Shown here piece after piece: positions 56,401-64,000 of a stretch of DNA of 64,000 nt. The position numbers and the translations under genes were made by a program. The stretch is from the NCBI GenBank assembly GCA_940671915.1, contig CALNVZ010003434.1, positions 18,392,168-18,456,167 on the forward strand, written 5' to 3'. The notes under the pieces are model-generated. The model made no database searches. It was not told where the DNA came from and was given only the letters and a program-made list of their open reading frames with translations. Source of the stretch: Paracentrotus lividus (taxonomy: Eukaryota > Echinodermata > Echinoidea > Camarodonta > Echinidae). How positions within the stretch are numbered: the first letter of the stretch is position 1; each line of letters opens with the position of its first letter.

Positions 56401-57131
56401 GCTGCTAGAGAGCATATTCTGTGTCCAACTGATCATCCATCTCTAAGATTATCATTGCATTATATCAAGGAAGTACTGATACTACATATCTGATGCTGAT
56501 GCTTCAAAGATCTCAAGGGTATATCAAGTTTTGGACAGTACATGGTACAGCTGAATAGGAAGCATGATGTTTCTGTCCAAACTACAACTTTCTGATGAGT
56601 CGTATATAAATATTGAGGCCTAAATGATATATTTATTCATAAGCACAGAGAGTCTACAAGTATTATCATTGTTTTTTTTTTGTTTTTTTTTTCCCCATTA
56701 CCTGAAAAGTTTAGTTTTTGTTTGTTTGTAGGATTTAGAAGAACAAAAATTGAGTTGATAATATTGATGTTTTTTTTTCTTCCAAATTTTTCTATGACAG
56801 CTTTGTAATGCTCTTGCAGCACCAGTGCAGCCTGCATATCAGATGTAGCCAGTGAATGCAGAACTACAGCACTACATGTACCTTTAGTCTACAAAAACCA
56901 CAGGTCTCTACTCGTGCAACTGCCCCTGGGGACTCATGTTTCATTGCAGCAAATTATATGGCGTTTCATAATGAAAGTGATAACCCTAGATTCATGTGAA
57001 CTCAGTGCACCATACATACAACTTTTTTTAAATTATTTTAAATAAATCAATATCTAGGCTCTTTTACATGTACTAAAAGGCTTTTCACTAAACTTAAAAT
57101 ATTTCTATTTCATTTCCCATAGGTAGTAAAC
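56401..57131. other. Unannotated AT-rich DNA
   Basis: Nothing recognised. T-runs at about 56671-56690 and 56768-56780. Confidence 0.3.
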
Positions 57132-57403
57132 ATGCCTTTAACACACGTTGAAAAGCAAAAAAGATACAGAATGCCCGAAGACCAACGACCAGTATGAGGA
57201 GTTCAAGGCACGTCAGGCTGTGGCGTCGAAGAAAAGTCGGGAAAACAGAAGAATCGAGAGGAGTCACTAACACCTTCTGAGCGCAAAGAGAGAGAAAAAG
57301 AGGAACAAGAGGCTACACGCCAGTGTGTTGCTCAATGGAGAAAGAAGAAGAGAGAGGCAGCTGCTGCAAAAATCATTCCATCTCCGATCACACAGAATTT
57401 CCA
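57132..57403 (+). pseudogene. Basic N-terminal module of a transposon-associated protein
   Basis: Begins ATGCCTTTAACACACG after a CATAG acceptor-like site. Three frames give MPLTHVEKQKRYRMPEDQRP, then YEEFKARQAVASKKSRENRR, then LTPSERKEREKEEQEATRQC and VAQWRKKKREAAAAK. Short Lys/Arg/Glu-rich starts with repeated E-K-Q-K-R-Y-R and W-R-K-K-K-R words are usual at the N-terminus of the same transposase-like family as at 48.9 kb, probably for DNA binding or nuclear import. A donor-like GTGAGT at 57402 could end the exon. Two frameshifts are needed. The assignment is tentative. Confidence 0.35.
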
Positions 57404-57429
57404 GTGAGTACTTGCAGGATAAATAGAAG

Positions 57430-57838
57430 CTTCTCAAATCCCACTCTGTAGATGTGCAATGTAACAACTCTAAGAAAAGTAAGGACCTGAAACAGTCAAG
57501 CAAACTTCAAAAACTTGATCCATTCCTAACTGACCAAGACATCATACGAGTGGGTCAGGGGGGGAATTAGCGGAGCTGACATTTCCATCAAGACAAAGCA
57601 CCCATTTATCTTACCTAAGCACTCCCATTTGACTCTACTCCTGATTCGACACCATCATGAAAAGGTTAACCACATATGTACAAGGATGACTCGTCACCAA
57701 CTGAGACAATCTGGAAACTGGGTGATCGGCGGATCTTCAGCGGTATCTAATGTTATCATAAGATACATCACCTGCAGGAAGCATAAAGGGAAATTGCCAA
57801 AAGATCAACTTGACCCAACCCCTCCATTCACATTGTGA
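57430..57838 (+). pseudogene. BEL/Pao retrotransposon integrase, zinc-binding region
   Basis: The frame around 57460-57560 reads KKSKDLKQSSKLQKLDPFLT then DQDIIRVG. After a frameshift come ADISIKTKHPFILPKHSHLT, LLIRHHHEKVNH, QLRQSGNWVIGGSSAVSNVI, and ITCRKHKGKLPKDQLDPTPP, ending at 57838. This is the His-His…Cys-Cys zinc-binding part at the start of the integrase in BEL/Pao pol polyproteins. One of the two zinc-ligand cysteines is lost (R-Y-I-T-C in place of a Cys-x-x-Cys pair). The catalytic core is not recognisable in what follows, and no LTRs were found. It is an old, partial copy. Confidence 0.7.
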
Positions 57839-58189
57839 ATGCGATCCTGGGCGATAATCAATACCCAGTTGTGGATCACAGATGCCACAACGTCGGCTCA
57901 TCCATCAGGGAAGGTGTAGTCCTTTCGGAGCCTCGAGAAATCTTTCGGTAAGCGACCCAATTTCTCAAGTACACCGGGTCGACACAGCGACTCGCATAAG
58001 GTACAAGGGAAGGCGGCACTCCACTGCTATGCCTTCAACTCTAGGTCTTGCTCCAGAATTAATTGTCTGTATATCCACACAGATGCTCACTGTGTAGAGT
58101 CACAGGGCCTAGACCTGCAAAAATTGGTGCCCCCCCCCCCAGCAAGCCTGGCGCCAACACCACAGGGTGGCAGATTTTGTACATGTACT
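57839..58189. other. Possible decayed downstream Pao sequence
   Basis: Higher GC than its flanks and frames of normal composition (57882-58097), but no motif I can name. A C-run lies at 58131-58140. Confidence 0.25.
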
Positions 58190-58620
58190 TTTCTTTCTTC
58201 CCTTCTTTGAAAAACAATACTCTCCTTTTAATTAGAGCCTTGTATAGATCAAGGTTTTTCTAATCCCCCTTAAGTAAGCTTATGGAAAGACGTTTGGATC
58301 TACAGTTTAAAAAGAATTTATTTTCTTTCTCCTTTGATTCTTCGGAAAGAGAAAAAAGGGAAGAAAGAAAGAATGAATAAGGGAAGAAAGAAGCAAGAAA
58401 TGGAACAAATAAATAAATATGTGTTTTTTCTTCTTTCCTTTTCTTTAAAAACAATAGTAAGGCTACTCTCACGTTTCAATAGCTTAAGAATAGACGTTAG
58501 GGTCCAGAGTTTAAATAGAAAATGTTTACTTTCTCCTTTAATTCTTTGGAACAGAAAGAGAAAGAAAAAAGTAAGAAATCGAAGGAATAAGGGAAAAAGA
58601 AGGGGGAAAATGTAATAAAC
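58190..58620 (+). repeat. Diverged tandem duplication, ~202-bp offset
   Basis: CTTATGGAAAGACGTTTGGA…TTCTCCTTTGATTCTTCGGA at 58279 recurs as CTTAAGAATAGACGTTAGGG…TCTCCTTTAATTCTTTGGA at 58481. Both are preceded by TTCTTT…AAAAACAATA and followed by an A/G-rich stretch. The opposing Lys-rich and Phe-rich frames are artefacts. Confidence 0.6.
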
Positions 58621-58805
58621 ATTCATATGATTATTAGCATCGTAAATTTAAAAAATCAAAACAACAGGAAGATGAAAAATAAAAAAGAAGTAAAATGATA
58701 ATAGTTAGTAATTACTTTCATCCTAAAAATTCATACAAACGTAACAAGGTGGTACTGGCCAAAAGAATTTAGGTATATGCTGTCTCACAGGCTTATTAGT
58801 TTTTG

Positions 58806-58878
58806 GTATATATATATATATATATTTATTTTCTTTTCATTTTTGTTGTTCCCTTTTTTTGTTATGGCTAAAAGAGAG

Positions 58879-58932
<54 letters not shown>

Positions 58933-59010
58933 AAGAAAGAAAAAGAAAAGGAAAAAAAAAGAAGAGAAAAACAGGAAAGAAAAAAAAAAGTAGAAAAAAA
59001 AAAGAGGAGT
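58806..59010 (+). repeat. (TA)n, then poly-A and A/G-rich tract
   Basis: TA units at 58808-58826, an A run at about 58879-58930, and degenerate GAAA to about 59010. Confidence 0.95.
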
Positions 59011-60454
59011 AAAATGTAACCTATGCTCAAGGCCTATTTATTAATTTACAAGAGGCTAATTTGATGTGAGACAATTTTACTTTAACTTTACTTTAATGTA
59101 GTAATGGAAATTACTTCTAAAAAAATAAGAAGTAAAAAGAGAAAAGAAAAATAAATTTCATTTCCAGATGGGAAAATAATTAAACGAAAATTTTGTGGCA
59201 AAAATAGTCAATTATGACTGATTGCTAAATAAAACCAAATACTACTACTACTACTACTACATCACCCAATTTTTGTCTACATACCCCTAGTGAGAAGATG
59301 CAGCGTTATTCTTTTATGGATTTCAGTTCAAATTTTCACTAGGTTTTACAGGTACACGTCAGGTGGTACATGTATGTGCTTAAAACTTAAAATCTGCTTG
59401 GGAGTTTCCCGATATTCTCAAGTCCTAGAATGCTAAAGAAATTGAGTGAGAGACGATGGCTGGCCCATTTCAGCAACCACCTTTCCTAAATTTGCCTTGT
59501 TCACAAGTTGGTTTAGACCCAAAATAAAAACGACAGAATTTGTTCTTATAGGAAGGGCTCTCTGGCCTGTAGGACTTTGATCATGCAACTAGAAATTTTA
59601 TCATTCATAGTTCTGATTTTGCCCAAGAAGTTTATAAATGTTCCCCTGCATAAATATTGCTTCTCCTGTGTTTTTCCTTTCTTTTGCTCACCCCCATTTC
59701 ATGCTACAGGTAGACACACGTGGATAATCAGATACTCTTTTGTATACATAGTGAAGGCTTTCGCCAACAGTTTGTGCTACCTTCAATTATGGTTCATCAG
59801 GCCCATTGATTGGTGGTGAGAAGCAAGAAGTTTGTCTCTAACCACAAATTTTTATTGACAAGATCGTAAATTAATGGAGACGAACCCTGCCGACTACTAT
59901 TATTTTGCACTTGGGGAGTAATGATATTAGGAACATTTGCAAAAGAGACTTGTGTAGGCTCATCGCTAATTGTTTATGTGCTTTCCTGCTGCCCTACTCA
60001 CCTGTCGGACATAATCCCTCGGGTGCGATATATTAATTGCTCTCCCGACGGTCAATTGAATGTGGGCAAAACAAGAAGAGTGGTTAATAAACATGCTAGG
60101 TCCATTGTCTGGAGACTAGGAGGGGCGGGGGATATGTCATGATGACATAAACTCACATGCACCTCAACCTTTTTCAAAATGATGCCATCAATCTAAAGGA
60201 GCGAGTAATTGTATGTTTCTCATCAAACTCTGTAAACTTACATGTATATTGTATCTGTTCCGTCTAGTCATTACAATACATTGAACTTCCCTAATGCTAC
60301 ATGTGATTTGAACCATAGAGTCAAGGTTTAGGCATCATAATTTACTAAATGAACTTCACTGCCATCGAAGGGTATCACAGTAATGTTTTTTTTTTTTTTT
60401 TTTTTTTTAACATAGTCATTATTCTCTATTCAAATAAATAGAGCATTTTCTTAT
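59011..60454. other. Unannotated DNA
   Basis: No gene recognised. An (ACT)n run lies at 59239-59260 and poly-T at about 60386-60407. Confidence 0.35.
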
Positions 60455-61405
60455 TTGGCTGAAAGCCAGAGTAAAATGGAATCCAAAGCAGTGTCCATAG
60501 TTTCGAACCTCCTACATTCAGTCTCCCGTAAAGAACAGTTTTCAGGGAAGTCTATGCGACAAGAAATTTTGACATTTGAAAACTCTAACATGGAAGATAT
60601 CATGATAAACACTATACTGGATCCGAAAGCTTCAGTAGAGAAGACCCCTTTTGGTGCCACTTTGCTTGAAGAGACATTTACCGGTTTCACATTCTTCGCT
60701 TATCAAAGAATCACAGGAAATTGTGGAGAGCATTCCTCAGGAAGCTACGCAATATTTCAGGCAAACAGATTGTTGGTAATCTGCTTTACCAGTTCCTTTT
60801 GGAACTACTGCTCAGTCATGTAATCATGCACAAGGGGAGCCAACAGTCAGATGAGCAAGAAGCAATCAATTCTTGGGTGGAGCTTAGTGAGCGTGAACTA
60901 AACGTACTTCGATACGTTTCAGGGTTTGTCCCATATGCGTTGTTGAAGCACCATCGGCGAGCAAAATCTCCTCTTGCGAAAGAATATGTGAGAGTTCTGC
61001 AGTCCTGGAGGGAAAGTCAGTACATGGATACGATGGCCCCATCTTTCTTGTTGTATACCATTGCTTGGATAGAGATACAGATTAGATGGGGATTGTTTTG
61101 CGTCACCAACTAAGTCTTCAGGACCTTCTGGGCATGTATTAAGGGTTGCTAAACCATTCCTCATCAGAAGAAAGATCAGAGAACTCGGGGAAAAATGAAC
61201 ATCAAGACTACTTTGTTCAATTCGTGCACTGGAAATGACAAGGTATTGAAGAGGTGGAATTCCCTTATCAGACCATACTCCGACATGAAGCCACAAGTCC
61301 ATTCTATTATTATTTCACAAAAATTTGTATCACTGCCTTTGTTAAAGCATTAAATTTGAGGGAGAAGCAAGCAAAACATGCCTCATCAAAAGAATTGGTA
61401 AAATA
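60455..61405 (+). pseudogene. Transposon-associated protein (P-element/THAP9-like C-terminal half), copy 1
   Basis: An upstream frame (60455-60760) reads MAESQSKMESKAVSIVSNLL then EKTPFGATLLEETFTGF and may be the preceding exon. It shifts frame near 60730. The main frame to 61113 includes LLYQFLLELLLSHVIMHKGS, ELSERELNVLRYVSGFVPYA, YVRVLQSWRESQYMDTMAPS and AWIEIQIRWGLFCVTN. A second block follows after a stop: DKVLKRWNSLIRPY and a basic tail. The 'L-R-Y-x-x-G-(F/Y)-V' helix and the later W-I-x-x-x-x-R-G-G-L segment are typical of the C-terminal half of P-element/THAP9-related and similar multi-copy proteins. Gly-Gly has become Trp-Gly here. No nuclease residues can be assigned. Confidence 0.45.
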
Positions 61406-61600
61406 GTTTAGTATCTCCTCTTGCAAAAGAATATGTGCTAGTTCTGCAGTCCTGGAAAGCAGGCCAGGACAAGGAGACGATAGCCCCATCCTTCTTGGCA
61501 TACACGATTGCTTAGATAGAGATACAGAAAAGAGGGGGATTGTTTTACATCACCAATGAAGTGTTCAGGGTCTTCTAGGCATGTGAAAGGGTTGATTGAA
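61406..61600 (+). pseudogene. Same protein, copy 2 (first block only)
   Basis: Starts at the junction TAGTTTAGTATCTCCTCTTG (61415 is the landmark CTCCTC). It reads LAKEYVLVLQSWKAGQDKET, IAPSFLAYTIA, a TAG in place of Trp, then IEIQKRGGLFYITNEVFRVF. It keeps the R-G-G-L motif that copy 1 lost. The second block is missing. Confidence 0.5.
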
Positions 61601-61802
61601 GAACTCAGGAAGCGAGGCTTCAACAAAAAATGGTGTGAAAAAAACTATCGTCAAGAGACTACAGAATGAGATAGATAGACCCAATAAGAACCTCCAAAAT
61701 AATAATGTCAATAATGTGCCTCGAGTTAAACCAAAGGAAACTTCTAAATTCGAGCAAAACAAATTATCAATTAGAGAGGGTGGAACTTACAAGACATTGT
61801 GA
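61596..61802 (+). CDS. Short Lys/Asn-rich reading frame, unrecognised
   Basis: 68 codons beginning MKNSGSEASTKNGVKKTIVK, rich in Lys and Asn, ending GGTYKTL. It lies between copies 2 and 3 of the repeated protein segment and overlaps the end of copy 2. No domain is recognised. It may be a linker part of the parent protein, in which case it is also a fragment. Confidence 0.15.
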   Translation: MKNSGSEASTKNGVKKTIVKRLQNEIDRPNKNLQNNNVNNVPRVKPKETSKFEQNKLSIREGGTYKTL

Positions 61803-61849
61803 CATCCATAGCAGGGTCCGATGCGAATACTGTGAGTCAACCTGAGGTT

Positions 61850-62470
61850 ATAATACATACACCTACTGTCCAGACGGAGAATCGCTTGTCGAGGCATTTA
61901 ATAATGCACGTTGGAAGCCAACAGTCATATGAGTAGGAAGCTGACAATTCTCGTGTGGAGATTAGTGAGCGTGATCTAAACGTGCTAAGATATGTTTTGG
62001 GGTGTGGCGTTGTTGAAGTATCATCGGCGAGCAAAATCTCCTTTTGCGAAAGAATATGTGAGAGTCCTGCAGTCCTGGAGGGCAAGCCAGGACAAGGAGA
62101 CAATGGCCCCATCCTTCTTGGCCTACACCATTGCATGGATAGAGAAACAGATTAGAGGATTTTTTTGAGTCACGAACGATGTGTTCACATTCTTCTGGGC
62201 ATGTGAAAGGGTTGCTAAACCATCCCTTGTAAGAAAGAAGTAGGAGAGCTCAGCAAAACAAACTACTTTGTTCAAATTATGCACAGAAAATGACAAGGTA
62301 TTGCAGAGGTGGAATTCCCTGATCAGCCCATACTCCATTACCACTGACATGAAGCCACCAGTTATTATTTCACAAATATTTGTATCACTGCCTTTGTTAA
62401 AGCATTCAATTTGGTGGAGAAGCAAGCAAAACGGGCATCATCAAAAAGACAAGAACCTTAAGGTAAGAAT
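61850..62470 (+). pseudogene. Same protein, copy 3
   Basis: Begins further upstream in the protein than copy 2: LIMHVGSQQSYE, then VEISERDLNVLRYVLGCGVV, frameshift, AKEYVRVLQSWRASQDKETM, APSFLAYTIAWIEKQIRG, and LFKLCTENDKVLQRWNSLIS, PYSITTDMKPP. Several stops and shifts occur. The landmark CTCCTTTTGCGAAAG is at 62038, 623 bp after that of copy 2. Confidence 0.5.
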
Positions 62471-62473
62471 AGT

Positions 62474-62914
62474 ATAGTATCTCCTCTCGCAAAAGAATAT
62501 GTGAGAGTTCCGCAGTCCTGGAGGGCAAACAGGGACAAGGAGACAATGAGCGCATCCTTTTTGGTGTGCACCATTACATGGATATACATGAACATACAGA
62601 TTAGAGGGGGATTGTCTTGAGTCACTGACGAAGATTTCAGGTTCTTCTGGGCATCGGAAAACTCAGTAAAACAAACATTGACTACTTTATTCAAATTGTG
62701 CACTGAAAATGACAAGGTATTGCAGAGGTGGAATCCCTTAATCAGCCCATACTACATTAACACCGACATGAAGCCACTGTTCAATTCCATCATTAATTAT
62801 TTCACAAAAATTTGTATCACTGCCTTTGTGAAAGTATTCAATTTGGTGGAGAAGCAAAAAAAATGTGCCTCATCAAAAGGACAAAGAAGCTTAAGAAAAG
62901 AATTGGCAAAATAG
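62474..62914 (+). pseudogene. Same protein, copy 4, with the natural C-terminus
   Basis: The landmark CTCCTCTCGC is at 62481, 443 bp after copy 3. The second block is an open frame (62668-62911): LFKLCTENDKVLQRWNPLIS, PYYINTDMKPLFNSIINYFT, AFVKVFNLVEKQKKCASSKG, ending QRSLRKELAK and a stop. A basic Ser/Lys-rich end with L-R-K-x-L is the usual C-terminus of this protein type. Its junction with copy 3 (AGTATAGTATCTCCTC) repeats the junction between copies 1 and 2 (AGTTTAGTATCTCCTC). Confidence 0.5.
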
Positions 62915-63602
62915 TACTCTACTTCCCTGTGCTTAAATTACTTTTAGAATAATGCATGTACACTGTAAACAGATCATTTTGGATTGTGATGTTCTTACAC
63001 ACATTTGGCCATAATCAGTTGTCAATTGTAAGTTTTAAATAACTTGCATGTACATGTATATTTTCAAGGTGTGTTTCACCCATAGAATAAGGAATACCCC
63101 CACTTAACAGGTTTCTATTATTTTCATTTCGAGTCTGGCTGACATACCCACTGAGCACGTTTTGGCTCCAGATATGAAAAAGGTCTGTCGGATGGTGATT
63201 CAGTAACGGTAGCAGCACTACATCAAAGAGGAACTGAGACAAAGAGAAAATACCTGCCAGCCCTTTGGCAGGCAATTTTCCTCGTTTTGACAAACAATTT
63301 CTGTCTATGCCCCCTTGAAATGCCACTGTTATTCCTGAAGCTGAAATCGGTCAAGACAATGGCAAATGTATGAGAGCAGAATGCAGTTACATTGTAGTAG
63401 TTATTACAATAACCTCAATAACAAATCCATAGATGGGAAGGTGAATTTGAAAAATAATTATGGAGATTATTTTTGCTGTTTCAAATTTCAAATATAGAAA
63501 AATCTCTGGCAATGTCACAAAAAATTGTCAGTACCGGTATAAACAATTCAATTTTGCAACACTACTGTTTGGCACCTATTATAGAGTACAAAGGGCTCAC
63601 TC
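62915..63602. other. Unannotated DNA
   Basis: The minus-strand frame 63015-63326 (103 codons) has ordinary composition but no recognised domain. Nothing else is seen. Confidence 0.3.
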
Positions 63603-63833
63603 ATGGTAAAACAAAAAAAAAAAGGATTCATAGGATCTTTATCAAAGAATCCTATTATTACACAAAGTCGTTACTGTAAAGTGACAGGGTATCATAGAAT
63701 GACAGTTTGCACCATGGAAAAGCAGGTACAAATTACCCTGGATGCTTTTTATAAAAAAAATAAAGTTTCAAATAAAAACAGCTCACAGCCTGATGTGTGT
63801 ATAACGAATAGCGTGTTCTTATTGATGATTTAG
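63603..63833 (+). CDS. Short frame with a PIP-box-like motif, unrecognised
   Basis: 76 codons. Residues encoded at 63729-63752 are QITLDAFY followed by KKN, a full match to the PCNA-binding pattern Q-x-x-(L/I/M)-x-x-(F/Y)-(F/Y). PIP boxes occur at the ends of some transposases and of replication and repair proteins. The rest of the frame shows no domain, and there is no clear splice site or start. It may be one more fragment of the mobile-element cluster or a chance match. Confidence 0.2.
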   Translation: MVKQKKKGFIGSLSKNPIITQSRYCKVTGYHRMTVCTMEKQVQITLDAFYKKNKVSNKNSSQPDVCITNSVFLLMI

Positions 63834-64000
63834 CGGGTTTTTCCCTCTTTAATAGAGCTTTAAAATACTATTCTGCAACAAAAATTTCACTAAGACTACA
63901 TGTAGGTGGCTTTCAATTAAAATCAATGGATATCTTGCTGTTTTGCAAAAAAAAAATATTTTTACTTAAAAAAGGCGGACTTTGAAGGCAGACCTGTGCG
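63834..64000. other. Unannotated end of window
   Basis: AT-rich, nothing recognised. Confidence 0.3.

Noticed and set aside
58777..59030. Lys-rich and Phe-rich frames on opposite strands
   Set aside because: Translation of a poly-A and A/G-rich tract.
63015..63326. 103-codon minus-strand frame
   Set aside because: No recognised domain. The opposite strand is where the neighbouring fragments lie.

Overview
The window looks like eukaryotic, non-coding, repeat-rich DNA from a marine invertebrate. A sea urchin or another echinoderm is the most likely source. Reasons: AT-rich sequence with no dense gene layout, many microsatellites and homopolymers, frequent AGGCCTA and TACATGTA words, intron-like splice sites, and above all a foldback element whose arms are arrays of a 15-bp unit. 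That is the design described for sea-urchin TU elements. I could not compare it with any database, so the species is an inference. I found no intact protein-coding gene. Most long reading frames are artefacts of low-complexity DNA or of the 15-bp array, which is largely free of stops in all six frames.

Layout. 0-25 kb is mostly unique or unrecognised AT-rich DNA carrying small non-autonomous elements with terminal inverted repeats (1.7, 2.85, 5.6, 8.3, 9.0, 20.2, 21.3, 22.9, 23.25 and 24.3 kb), a tRNA-derived SINE head at 13.4 kb, a mini-foldback at 13.7 kb, and a four-unit tandem array of about 300 bp (22.7-24.25 kb) interrupted by two cleanly recognisable insertions. 25.66-29.98 kb is a nested structure: a foldback element with a reverse-transcriptase fragment between its arms, its right arm split by a 2.6-kb inverted-repeat element that itself holds a related 246-bp element. 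30-45 kb holds more inverted-repeat elements, a second mini-foldback split by a 1.74-kb insertion with a 12-bp target duplication (35.2-37.1 kb), and a tandem array with two alternating unit types (38.9-40.35 kb).

48.4-63 kb is different. It is a run of broken protein-coding fragments, all on the + strand: a DDE-transposase-like family (twice), a P2X7-type intracellular cysteine-rich domain (twice), a DUF6589-like protein with an internal 338-bp tandem duplication, a P-element/THAP9-like fragment, a piggyBac-like transposase, a basic N-terminal module, a BEL/Pao integrase fragment, and a four-fold tandem array of the C-terminal half of a transposon-associated protein. Every one carries stops, frameshifts or deletions. 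No working pathway is encoded. The genes relate to each other as layers of mobile-element insertion and local tandem duplication.
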